Positions 9,561 through 17,085 of a DNA stretch of 64,000 bases are shown here, one piece after another. The stretch's first letter is position 1, and each line of letters opens with the position of its first letter. The position numbers and the translations under genes are program-made. Source of the stretch: Nitrospirota bacterium (GTDB taxonomy: Bacteria > Nitrospirota > Thermodesulfovibrionia > Thermodesulfovibrionales > UBA6898); contig JAJXTV010000011.1 of the NCBI GenBank assembly GCA_021783515.1, forward strand, positions 36,954 to 100,953. Direction: 5' to 3'. A model generated the notes under the pieces. That model saw nothing but the letters and a program-made list of their open reading frames with translations, was not told where the DNA came from and did no database searches.

Positions 9561-10808
9561 ATGAAATTCAATTATTTTTTGATGAGAGTTTTCGGCGCTG
9601 AAAGGAAAACCATGGGAAAGAAAAGTATGTGTCGTAAAAAGTCAGGTTTGTTTCTGTTTATCGCGCTTCTATTCCTGTTTTTGTCATTTACCTCAAGTTA
9701 CGCTGATTGGAGTTCTGTCGCTTCTCCTGCCGTGAGCGCAGGCTGGGAGCTCAACGGCGCCTCATTCCCCTCTGCAACCGAGGGATGGGCTGTAGGTGGT
9801 GATACTACAAACTCCAAGGGTGTATTACTGCATTACAGCTCAGGGGTATGGACAAGCGTCGCTCCTCCCGTCGTGAGCGCAAACTGGACGCTCTTAGGCG
9901 CCTCATTTCCCTCTGCAACCGAGGGATGGGCTGTAGGTGGTGATACTACAAACTCCAAGGGTGTATTACTGCATTACAGCTCAGGGGTATGGACAAGCGT
10001 TGCTCCTCCCGCCGTGAGCGCATACTGGTGGCTCAACGGCGCCTCATTCCCCTCTGCAACCGAGGGATGGGCTGTCGGTTATGATGGTACAAACCACAAG
10101 GGTGTTTTGCTGCATTACAGTGCAGGGGTATGGACAAGCGTCGCTCCTCCCGCCGTGAGCGCAAAATGGTACCTCAACGGCGCCTCATTCCCCTCTGCAA
10201 CCGAGGGATGGGCTGTAGGTGGTGATACTACAAACACCAAGGGTGTATTACTGCATTACAGCTCAGGGGTATGGATAAGCGTCGCTCCTCCCGCCGTGAG
10301 CGCAAACTGGTGGCTCAACGGCGCCTCATTTCCCTCTGCAACCGAGGGATGGGCTGTCGGTTATGATAGTGTAAACACCAAGGGTGTTTTGCTGCATTAC
10401 AGTGCAGGGGTATGGACAAGCGTCGCTCCTCCCGCCGTGAGCGCAAACTGGTACCTCAACGGCGCCTCATTTCCCTCTGCAACCGAGGGATGGGCTGTCG
10501 GTTATGATATTACAAACACCAAGGGTGTATTACTGCATTACAGCTCAGGGGTATGGACAAGCGTTGCTCCTCCTGCCGTGAGCGCAAACTGGACGCTCTT
10601 AGGCGCCTCATTTCCCTCTGCAACCGAGGGATGGGCTGTCGGTTATGATATTACAAACACCAAGGGTGTTTTGCTGCACTATGCAACCCCATCTTCAGCT
10701 CCAACATCCGTCCCCACCATGAACGAATGGGGGATGCTCGTTTTTGTGCTGTTTGCCGGAGTTGGAACGATCTACTATCTGAGAAGGCGGTCTGATCTCA
10801 GGGGCTGA
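9561..10808 (+). CDS. Secreted seven-repeat protein with IPTL-CTERM sorting signal
   Basis: 415 residues: an N-terminal signal peptide (hydrophobic ~31-47, ending near SSYA), seven tandem 47-residue repeats, and a C-terminal tail with TMNEWGMLVF, a transmembrane segment and RRRSD. That tail matches the IPTL-CTERM sorting class, known to be processed by an exosortase; none is encoded in the window. Each repeat carries the pattern GWAVGxD...KGVLLHYSSGVWTSVAPP, typical of a four-stranded propeller blade, so a closed seven-bladed beta-propeller outside the cytoplasmic membrane is a reasonable inference. The ATG follows AGGAGGAGG by ~6 nt. A second in-frame ATG at 9612 lacks such a site. Confidence 0.8.
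   Translation: MKFNYFLMRVFGAERKTMGKKSMCRKKSGLFLFIALLFLFLSFTSSYADWSSVASPAVSAGWELNGASFPSATEGWAVGGDTTNSKGVLLHYSSGVWTSVAPPVVSANWTLLGASFPSATEGWAVGGDTTNSKGVLLHYSSGVWTSVAPPAVSAYWWLNGASFPSATEGWAVGYDGTNHKGVLLHYSAGVWTSVAPPAVSAKWYLNGASFPSATEGWAVGGDTTNTKGVLLHYSSGVWISVAPPAVSANWWLNGASFPSATEGWAVGYDSVNTKGVLLHYSAGVWTSVAPPAVSANWYLNGASFPSATEGWAVGYDITNTKGVLLHYSSGVWTSVAPPAVSANWTLLGASFPSATEGWAVGYDITNTKGVLLHYATPSSAPTSVPTMNEWGMLVFVLFAGVGTIYYLRRRSDLRG
9732..10718 (+). repeat. Seven tandem 141-bp repeats in the propeller-like gene
   Basis: The word GTGAGCGCA recurs at 9732, 9873, 10014, 10155, 10296, 10437 and 10578, exactly 141 bp (47 codons) apart. Units are nearly identical at DNA level, including synonymous sites. 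The main differences fall in the few codons after the GTGAGCGCA word and in the GGDTTN/GYDxxN turn. This indicates recent duplication or gene conversion. Confidence 0.95.
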
Positions 10809-10814
10809 GGCAGC

Positions 10815-10931
10815 ATGGATTCCTGTGACAGCTATATAGTGCGGATCTACCGCCGGGATGCGGAAAACCCGGCGGTGATCACCGGCCTGGTAGAGGTGGT
10901 GGAAACCGGCGAGGTAAAGAGATTTGCCTGA
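10815..10931 (+). pseudogene. Possible fragment of a small 'YIVRIYRRD' protein
   Basis: A 38-codon ORF starting 6 bp after the repeat-protein stop. It contains YIVRIYRRDAENP followed by a Val/Glu/Thr-rich stretch, a pattern I associate with short conserved proteins of unknown function that usually continue further past this point. It ends at TGA just before the truncated PPOX gene. It has no clear ribosome site. It could be a real small ORF, but its position beside another broken gene suggests debris. Confidence 0.35.
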
Positions 10932-11008
10932 GGGGAGGGCATAGGGTCAGCCTTTGACATGGGACAATTCCTGCGCAATTCGAGCGGCGAGGCCCCCGCG
11001 TCCGGGGA

Positions 11009-11341
11009 ATGCTCCTTTACCGCGCCGATGAAAGAGGGATCGTCTTCCACACGGGGAAGATGAGAGACCTCCACAGACAACTGACCGCGAATCCTCAGGT
11101 GGAGCTCTCGTTCAATAACGGCAGCGAAGAAGATCTCACCCAGATAAGAATCAGCGGCACCGTCGAGTTAGGGGAAGACCTTGAGCTGAAGAAGGATATC
11201 GTGAGGGACCGCGACTTTCTGAAACCCTTTGTGGAGCGGGCGGGATATGAACCTCTCGCGGTATACCGATTAAGAAACGGCACGGCCTCCATCTGGAGAA
11301 TGCGGGCCAATCTTGAGCCGAAGGAGCTCGTGCAGGTATAG
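11009..11341 (+). pseudogene. N-terminally truncated pyridoxamine 5'-phosphate oxidase-like protein
   Basis: 110 residues matching the C-terminal part of the PPOX-like flavin-binding split-barrel family: LLYRADERGIVFHTGKMRDL, then NPQVELSFNN and a terminal AVYRLRNGTASIWRM. Upstream in the same frame PRVRG continues the family sequence for ~17 codons, but a TGA at 10955 stops it and the usual opening helix and FLATVxGDxP strand are missing. There is no ribosome site at the ATG. I call it a 5'-deleted remnant; a short functional product is possible but would lack part of the flavin fold. Confidence 0.6.
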
Positions 11342-11358
11342 GGGGCGCCCTGACTTTT

Positions 11359-11892
11359 TCAGGGCTTCTCTCCCTTCATCAACTGAACTACAATCTTCTC
11401 GAAGTTCTGTCGGCTGATTTCACCCAGGATCTTCTTCCTGATGACCCCGTTTCCATCCAGAATAAAGGTCATGGGGATAGCGGTTACTCCGTATCGTTTC
11501 GTCACTTCCTTGCCGGGGTCGGGGAGCAGCGGGTAAGAGATATCGTGTTCCTTCGAAAACTTTTCCGCTTCGGCCTTGTCCTGCCCAATGTTTATGGCAA
11601 GGATCAGCAGGCCTTTGCCTTTGTAATTCTTATAGACGTGTTCGAGCTCCGGCATCTCCGCGGCGCATGACTTGCACCACGTCGCCCAAAAACGTATGGC
11701 GACGACCTTGCCTTTGACGTCCTCAGGTACCCGAACCGTCCGCCCGCTCATATCCTTAAGCGCAAAGGTCGGGGCGGCCTGGCCCGTTCTGAGCATGACG
11801 CCCTTGTCGGAACAGCCCATGAGCAGGGAAGCGAGGAGAAGGCACGTGCAGGCAATCGATATCCGGCAAAGAGCATTTTTGAGAGTAAGCAC
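11359..11892 (-). CDS. TlpA/ResA-like thioredoxin lipoprotein
   Basis: 177 residues. A signal peptide ends in a lipobox LLMGC (Cys27), so the protein is probably lipid-anchored and faces the periplasm. The thioredoxin fold has the redox pair WCKSC (residues 72-76), a cis-Pro loop VTAIPMTFIL (~137-146) and the extra AhpC/TSA-type N-terminal strands typical of TlpA/ResA. Such proteins reduce disulfides in extracytoplasmic targets, often apocytochrome c; a five-haem cytochrome is encoded elsewhere in the window, but no maturation genes are adjacent. It converges with the PPOX remnant. No terminator was seen. Confidence 0.88.
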   Translation of the reverse strand: MLTLKNALCRISIACTCLLLASLLMGCSDKGVMLRTGQAAPTFALKDMSGRTVRVPEDVKGKVVAIRFWATWCKSCAAEMPELEHVYKNYKGKGLLILAINIGQDKAEAEKFSKEHDISYPLLPDPGKEVTKRYGVTAIPMTFILDGNGVIRKKILGEISRQNFEKIVVQLMKGEKP

Positions 11893-12094
11893 GCTCCTAG
11901 TATGTCAAATGCGGAGGCCCGGAATCAAACGTGTGGTGTATGGCAGCGCCTGATTCCACGACTGAAGCAGGCCACCTTATTCCGTATTCCGGGACAGGGA
12001 GTACGGAGAAAAGCGCACCAGGAATGAATCAGAACATTTCGCAAAGAACAACGGCATCCCGGCTTCCGAGAAGACTTTCTTAATGGCGTGGCAG

Positions 12095-12140
12095 GCAGCC
12101 TCCGTTCCCCGGCCCGCGCGGGCCGGGGAACGGAGGCTGC
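12095..12140. terminator. 46-bp perfect palindrome after the FKBP gene
   Basis: A perfect 46-bp palindrome centred on CCCGCGCGGG, 13 bp beyond the FKBP stop codon. Transcribed from either strand it gives a ~20-bp GC-rich hairpin with almost no loop. There is no T-run on either side, so it may act as a transcript-end stabiliser or transcription block rather than a classical terminator. It could also be a dispersed repeat. Confidence 0.55.
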
Positions 12141-12153
12141 GCGATGCTGCAAC

Positions 12154-12681
12154 CTATTTTACTTCTACCACCTCGACGTCGAATTTCAGGGTCTTGCCGG
12201 CCAGCGGATGGTTGAAATCCATGACGACCGAGTCCTTCTTGACCTCCTTGACCTTGACCGGGATCTTCTGGCCGTCTTTCGACTGCGCAAGCAGGGTCAT
12301 TCCCGCTTTCGGCGTCATGTCCTTGGGCAGCTGGCTCTTCGGCACTTCCTGGTAAGCCTTAGGATTGACCGGACCATAGCCCTCTTCCGGCTTGAGCGTG
12401 AAGGACTTCTTCTGGCCGACCTTCATGCCCATGACCGCCTTTTCGAACCCGGGGATCATCTGGTGGGAGCCTTCCTTGAACTCAAGCGGCTCGCGCCCCT
12501 TGGAGCTGTCTACCACCTTGCCGTCCACCGTGAGACTGTAGTTGACCTTGACGGTCTTGCCGTCCGCCACCTTCGCCGCGCCGTTTTTCGACTTTTCTGC
12601 CGCCCAGGCCGGCGCCGAAACGGTCACCGCCGCAAAGACCGCGAAAATAAGAACCAGGAACATCACCTTTGCCTTCTTCAT
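12154..12681 (-). CDS. Periplasmic FKBP-type peptidyl-prolyl isomerase, SlyD-like
   Basis: 175 residues with a signal peptide (1-27, cleavage near AWA-AE). The FKBP domain starts at VKVNYSLTVDGKVVDSS and continues with PLEFKEGSHQMIPGFEKAVMGMKVGQKKSF. A chaperone-type flap insert follows (~110-145), and PLAGKTLKFDVEVVEV closes the fold. This is the SlyD/FkpB arrangement with an export signal, so a folding helper for exported proteins is likely. The His-rich metal tail of SlyD is absent. It is separated from the upstream export operon by a terminator at 12726-12757 and followed by the long palindrome at 12095. Confidence 0.88.
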   Translation of the reverse strand: MKKAKVMFLVLIFAVFAAVTVSAPAWAAEKSKNGAAKVADGKTVKVNYSLTVDGKVVDSSKGREPLEFKEGSHQMIPGFEKAVMGMKVGQKKSFTLKPEEGYGPVNPKAYQEVPKSQLPKDMTPKAGMTLLAQSKDGQKIPVKVKEVKKDSVVMDFNHPLAGKTLKFDVEVVEVK

Positions 12682-13034
12682 GCGATACCTCTCATTAGAG
12701 AATAATTAGCGCGGGGAGCGGAAGCAAAAAAAAACCGCAAAGCAGAATACTTTGCGGCTGCAGGCCAAAATACTCCTTTACGCTTGTCTCATTGTAAATG
12801 ATTGAGGGCTTCGGACGCAACTGTGTCCGCCGGGGAGAGCGCCCTCAAATCCTTTTCCATGCGATAAGGATTTGACAGAGCATGGCGTCAAGGAGACGGG
12901 GCTCTCCCGGATGATATGTCCTGGTTCTGTACCGGCAGCGTGGCTTTCGATACCGCAAGGAATCGCGACAAAAGGCTTTTCGGGCCGCTCTCCCCGCCTG
13001 CGGAGTAATAACGGTTTATGCAGCAATAGGGTCA
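12682..13034. other. Intergenic region rich in inverted repeats
   Basis: Gene-free as far as I can tell. It lies between the 3' end of the export operon and the FKBP gene. Perfect inverted pairs: 12802-12809 with 12841-12848, 12812-12816 with 12825-12829, 12847-12854 with 12866-12873, 12872-12876 with 12887-12891, and 12830-12840 with 12901-12910 (one bulge). The last pair is incompatible with the first, so two alternative folds exist. A minus-strand terminator closes the region at 12726-12757. This may be a structured 3' UTR, a noncoding RNA or a regulatory-RNA relic. Confidence 0.5.
12726..12757 (-). terminator. Rho-independent terminator after the export operon
   Basis: An 8-bp perfect stem (12735-12742 with 12750-12757) is followed on the minus strand by nine T. 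It lies ~280 nt past the last permease stop and 45 bp before the FKBP start, separating the two units. Confidence 0.85.
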
Positions 13035-14144
13035 TCAATACAGCCTGCGGCGGAACATCCATCCGGCGAGGGCCATATTGAAGAGTCCGATTACGGCCAG
13101 CGGCCAGAACTGCCCGAGCAAGGCCGAAGCCGGCGTGCCTTCCAGAAAGACCCCCCGGATGATGACCATGAAGTAGCGCATCGGATTAAGGTAGGTGATC
13201 TGCTGAATCAGATGCGGCATGTTCGCGATCGGCGTCGTGAAGCCCGAAAGGATGACCGCCGGGACGACGAAGAGGAAGGCGCCGAGAAGGCCCTGCTGCT
13301 GCGTCACCGAGAGGGATGAGATCATCAGCCCGACCGCGACGGTCGAAAAGAGGTAGAGCACGATGCCGGCATAGAGAGTGGCGGGGCTTCCGTTAAGAGG
13401 CACCCTGAACCAAAAGACCGCGATCAGGATGATCACTGTCGCCTCGCCGATCCCGATGATGAACCCCGGCAGCGCCTTTCCGATCAATATCTCGGCCGGC
13501 CTGAAGGGCGTGACGAGAAGCTGGTCGAACGTCCCCTGCTCCCTTTCGCGCGCGACCGAGAGCGCGGTCACAAGGATCGTCACTACCAGCAGGAGAAGGC
13601 CGACGATCCCGGGGACGATGAACCACCTGCTCTCGAGGTTCGGATTGAACCATGCTCGGGTCTCGAGCCGGGCGGGCGGCCCGGCCCTTCCGCTGTCCGA
13701 TACATACGTGTCGTTGAAGGCGGTGATTACGGTCCTTACATAATTGAGCGCCAGAAGGGCGGTGTTAGAATTTCTGCCGTCCACGATCACCTGCACGACC
13801 GCCGGTCTTTCCGCGGTGAGGTCGCGGCTGAACTGCGGGCCTATATGGATCACGAGAAGCGCACCTTTTCTGTCGATAAGGGGCGCGATTTCGCCGTTGC
13901 TGCCGATGCGCCTGACCTCCTGGAAATGCGGAGAACCTTTGAAGCCGGCCTCCAGCTGCCGGGAGACTCCCGATGAGTCCTCGTTGTAGATGGCATAGGG
14001 AACGTTTTTCAGGTCGAAGGTGGCGGCGTATCCGAAGACGAGCACCTGGATTATCGGCGGGACGAAGACAACGACCCTGCTCTTTTTGTCCCTGAGTATC
14101 GCCAGGAACTCCTTGATCATCAGAGAGAATATCCTTCTTGCCAT
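13035..14144 (-). CDS. ABC-2 type transporter permease (second permease, YbhR/YhhJ-like)
   Basis: 369 residues. An N-terminal membrane segment (~21-40) is followed by a ~150-residue extracytoplasmic domain and then five hydrophobic segments from ~176 on, the ABC-2 exporter layout. Family landmarks include REREQGTFDQLLVTPFRPAEILIGK and NPMRYFMVIIRGVFLEG. With the upstream permease it should form a heterodimeric channel driven by the double ATPase. The frame runs back to 14840, but that part overlaps the upstream permease out of phase; the ATG at 14144 lies 5 bp after the previous stop and opens with MARRIFSLMIKEFLAILRD, a standard ABC-2 start. Confidence 0.9.
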   Translation of the reverse strand: MARRIFSLMIKEFLAILRDKKSRVVVFVPPIIQVLVFGYAATFDLKNVPYAIYNEDSSGVSRQLEAGFKGSPHFQEVRRIGSNGEIAPLIDRKGALLVIHIGPQFSRDLTAERPAVVQVIVDGRNSNTALLALNYVRTVITAFNDTYVSDSGRAGPPARLETRAWFNPNLESRWFIVPGIVGLLLLVVTILVTALSVAREREQGTFDQLLVTPFRPAEILIGKALPGFIIGIGEATVIILIAVFWFRVPLNGSPATLYAGIVLYLFSTVAVGLMISSLSVTQQQGLLGAFLFVVPAVILSGFTTPIANMPHLIQQITYLNPMRYFMVIIRGVFLEGTPASALLGQFWPLAVIGLFNMALAGWMFRRRLY

Positions 14145-14149
14145 GGTCC

Positions 14150-15301
14150 CTAGTCGAGCCTCTTTCTCGATTTCTTCCTGGCGACGCCGAGGAAGAAGGC
14201 GGCCATCAGCAGAAGGGCTGCGGCGTTGGGGACGATCACCGGCCATACGTTGCCGGCGAGAAACAGCGTCTGCAGGATTTCGATGAAATACCGGGCGGCC
14301 ACCGCATGCGTAATCACCTGTACCGGAGCCGGCATGCTGCTGATGTCGAAGAGGAAGCCCGAGAGGATGAAGGCCGGGAGGAAGGTGGCGATGATTGCCG
14401 CTTGTCCGGCGACGAACTGGTTCCGGGCGATGACGGATATCAGCAGGCCCATGCCGAGCGCCGCCAGGAGGAAGAGGGAGGATGTAAGAAAAAGGACCCC
14501 TATCGATCCCTTCAGCGGCACGCCGAAGAGACCGACCGCCATCGCCACCGAGAGGGTCATCCCTCCCATGCCGAGGATGTAGTAGGGGACGAGTTTGCCG
14601 ACGATCACCTCGCGGATCGTCACCGGCGTCACCATCAGAGCCTCCATCGTGCCCCTCTCCCATTCCCTCGCCATGATCATTGCCGTAAGGAGCGCGCCGA
14701 TCAGGGTCATGATGATCGCGATCAGCCCGGGGACGATGAAGTTTCTGCTTTTGAGTTCGCTGTTGAACCATACCCGCTCGTCGACCTGGACCGGGATATC
14801 GAGCTGCCGCCCTGCGGCGAGCGCCTCTCCCCGCAGCCATGTCGCCCAGACGCCCTCGACATACCCCTGGACGAGACGGGCGTTGTTTGCGTCCATCCCG
14901 TTGACGATGACCTGGACCGGCGCGCCGTCGGCGCTTCTCATCCGCCTCGAAAAATCCTGTCTCATATGCACGATCGCGTCTATCCTCCGGCTGTCGAGAG
15001 CCTCGACTGCCTCCCGCATCCCCGGCATGACGACCGGAGAAAAATAGCGGGACTGCCTGAAGGCCCCGACAAACGATGAGGTGTCGGCGTTGGGCTGCTC
15101 CGCCACCAGGGCCACCGGGACATTCTCCGCGTCGAGCGATACGCCGTAGCCGAAGAGAAGCAGAAGGAGGAGGGGCATGAGGAAGGCGATCGCGATGCTG
15201 CTGGGGTCCCTCAGCACCTGGAGGAACTCCTTACGGATGAGACCCTTCAGCCGCATGCCTCCGCCCGTCTTCGCCGTCTTTCCGGCGAGATTGCCGCTCA
15301 T
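14150..15301 (-). CDS. ABC-2 type transporter permease (first permease, YbhS-like)
   Basis: 383 residues with the same topology as the next gene: one membrane segment near 37-55, a large extracytoplasmic loop, then a membrane domain opening with FIVPGLIAIIMTLIGALL and carrying the coupling helix REWERGTMEALMVTPVTIREVIVGK. The ATG at 15301 overlaps the ATPase stop by 4 bp (ATGA), which fixes the start. Together with the ATPase, the second permease and the HlyD protein it forms a tripartite-type efflux unit resembling YbhGFSR/YhiI. The substrate is unknown (drug or hydrophobic compound by family). Confidence 0.9.
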   Translation of the reverse strand: MSGNLAGKTAKTGGGMRLKGLIRKEFLQVLRDPSSIAIAFLMPLLLLLLFGYGVSLDAENVPVALVAEQPNADTSSFVGAFRQSRYFSPVVMPGMREAVEALDSRRIDAIVHMRQDFSRRMRSADGAPVQVIVNGMDANNARLVQGYVEGVWATWLRGEALAAGRQLDIPVQVDERVWFNSELKSRNFIVPGLIAIIMTLIGALLTAMIMAREWERGTMEALMVTPVTIREVIVGKLVPYYILGMGGMTLSVAMAVGLFGVPLKGSIGVLFLTSSLFLLAALGMGLLISVIARNQFVAGQAAIIATFLPAFILSGFLFDISSMPAPVQVITHAVAARYFIEILQTLFLAGNVWPVIVPNAAALLLMAAFFLGVARKKSRKRLD

Positions 15302-17085
15302 GCCGCCTTCTCCCCGCTTCTTCCCGTGATGAGGGAGATGAAGGCGTCTTCCAGCGTCGGCTCCGGCAGCTCCGGCGTCCGCGCAAGCGACTTGATCTCG
15401 GAGGGGCTGCCGATCGAAAGGATCTCGCCCGCCGCCATGATCGCGATGCGGTCGCAATACTCGGCCTCTTCCATGAAATGGGTAGTTACCAGCACCGTGA
15501 CTCCCTCCTCCGCCTGGGAGCCGATGCGCCGCCAGAACTCCCGCCGCGCAAGAGGATCGACCCCCGAGGTCGGCTCGTCCAGGAAGATGATGTCCGGCTC
15601 ATGCATCAGGCTGCATGCCATCGCAAGCCGTTGTTTGAACCCGAGCGGCAGGTCGGCGCTCGTGGCGGAGGCAAGGGGCTGGAGTTCGAACTCTTCCAGC
15701 GCCCAGCCGATCCTCTCTTTCCTCCCGGCCCCCGAAAGTCCATAGGCGCTGCTGAAAAATTCGATGTTCTGCCTGACGCTGAGATTTCCGTAGAGCGAAA
15801 ATTTCTGGGACATGTATCCGATCCTCGCCCGCGCAGAGGCCGCGGCCCGCCGAAGGTCTACTCCTGCAACGCTGAGGCTGCCCCCGCTCGGCGGCAGAAG
15901 TCCGCAGAGCATCCGGAAGGTGGTGGATTTCCCCGCGCCGTTGGCGCCCAGGAGGCCGAAGACCTCACCTTTTCGCACGCCGAAGGTCACCCCCTTCACC
16001 GCGTAAAAATCGCCGAAGCGGCGCTGAAGGTCCTGCACCTCGATGACCATTTCTCCGCTCATGGCTTCCGGCCCGGCTGCGGTCTTTTTTGCGTCGGGCG
16101 GCGAGCCCGGCGTCTCCGGTCGTTTCTGTCTCAGCAGCGAGATGAAACTGTCTTCAAACCGTGGGGCGACAGGCGTGATCGAGGCCCCCTCCATTCCGGA
16201 CAGAAGCCGTGTGGCCTTCTCCTCCTCCGCGTCTTCCATGACGAGTCTGACCGCTTCTCCCTGGACGACCGCATCGATGACGCCCGGCCTGCCGACAAGC
16301 CTTTCCTGAAGGATTCTGTTTTTCATCGAGGATACGCGGACGCGCCATGTGCGGCCTTCCAACGGCCCGCTGAACGACTTCGGAGTGCCGGCGCCGAGCA
16401 CCTTCCCATCGTGGAGGACGACCACCTCGTCGCATCGTTCCGCCTCGTCGAGATAGGCGGTGCTCAGAAGCACGCTCATCCCTTCCTCCCGCACAAGCCG
16501 ATAGACGATCGACCAGAGCTCCCGCCTCGATACCGGATCGACGCCGACCGTCGGCTCGTCGAGAATGAGGAAGCGGGGCGGACTGACGAGCGTACAGGCC
16601 AGCCCGAGCTTCTGTTTCATCCCGCCCGAGAGGCGTCCGGCCAGACGGGCAGTGAAGGGGCCGAGCCCTGTCATCGACATCAGTTCCCGGTAACGGTCGG
16701 GACGGTCGTGAGGGGGCACACCCCTGAGGTCGGCATAGAGGTCGAGGTTCTCGGCGACCGAGAGGTCTTCGTAGAGGCCGAACCGCTGCGGCATATACCC
16801 TATTGTGGATTGGACTTCGATCGAGTTCCGTGTTGCGTCGATGCCGAGGACCGAGATCTTTCCGTTGTCGGGAGCGAGCAGTCCGGCCGCCGTCCTCATA
16901 AGCGTCGTCTTCCCCGCGCCGTCCGGCCCTATCAGCCCCGTGACGAGGCCCTTGCGCACCTGCATGCTTACCTCCCGGAGCGCATGGACCACACGCTTGC
17001 CGGCGACGAACTTCTTGGTGACGGCGTCTGCCTCCAGGGCGATCTCCCCTGCTGCCGGCATCGACTGGATTTTCGCCGGGCTCAA
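15298..17085 (-). CDS. Duplicated ABC transporter ATPase (YbhF-like)
   Basis: 595 residues with two nucleotide-binding domains in one chain. The first has GPDGAGKTT (~53-61), LSGGMKQ and DEPTVGVD. The second has GANGAGKST (~392-400) and DEPTSGVD, but its signature reads LPLGFKQRL instead of LSGG. This asymmetry is also seen in E. coli YbhF. The domains are joined by a Pro/Ala-rich linker (~310-345). The start given is a TTG overlapping the HlyD stop by 4 bp with AAGAGG just upstream; an ATG at 17061 is the alternative but has no ribosome site. It powers the two downstream permeases. Confidence 0.9.
   Translation of the reverse strand: MSPAKIQSMPAAGEIALEADAVTKKFVAGKRVVHALREVSMQVRKGLVTGLIGPDGAGKTTLMRTAAGLLAPDNGKISVLGIDATRNSIEVQSTIGYMPQRFGLYEDLSVAENLDLYADLRGVPPHDRPDRYRELMSMTGLGPFTARLAGRLSGGMKQKLGLACTLVSPPRFLILDEPTVGVDPVSRRELWSIVYRLVREEGMSVLLSTAYLDEAERCDEVVVLHDGKVLGAGTPKSFSGPLEGRTWRVRVSSMKNRILQERLVGRPGVIDAVVQGEAVRLVMEDAEEEKATRLLSGMEGASITPVAPRFEDSFISLLRQKRPETPGSPPDAKKTAAGPEAMSGEMVIEVQDLQRRFGDFYAVKGVTFGVRKGEVFGLLGANGAGKSTTFRMLCGLLPPSGGSLSVAGVDLRRAAASARARIGYMSQKFSLYGNLSVRQNIEFFSSAYGLSGAGRKERIGWALEEFELQPLASATSADLPLGFKQRLAMACSLMHEPDIIFLDEPTSGVDPLARREFWRRIGSQAEEGVTVLVTTHFMEEAEYCDRIAIMAAGEILSIGSPSEIKSLARTPELPEPTLEDAFISLITGRSGEKAA

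Noticed and set aside
9732..10718. CRISPR-like repeat array
   Set aside because: Repeats are 141 bp, contiguous and in one open reading frame, with no short repeat-spacer pattern; they encode protein repeats.
12758..13034. tRNA, 6S RNA or RNase P RNA
   Set aside because: No cloverleaf with T-loop, no RNase P core motifs and no long 6S-like stem; only local and alternative hairpins.
13035..14840. 601-residue version of the second ABC permease
   Set aside because: The first ~230 residues overlap the first permease out of frame and are Arg/Gly/Pro-rich; the true start is the ATG at 14144.
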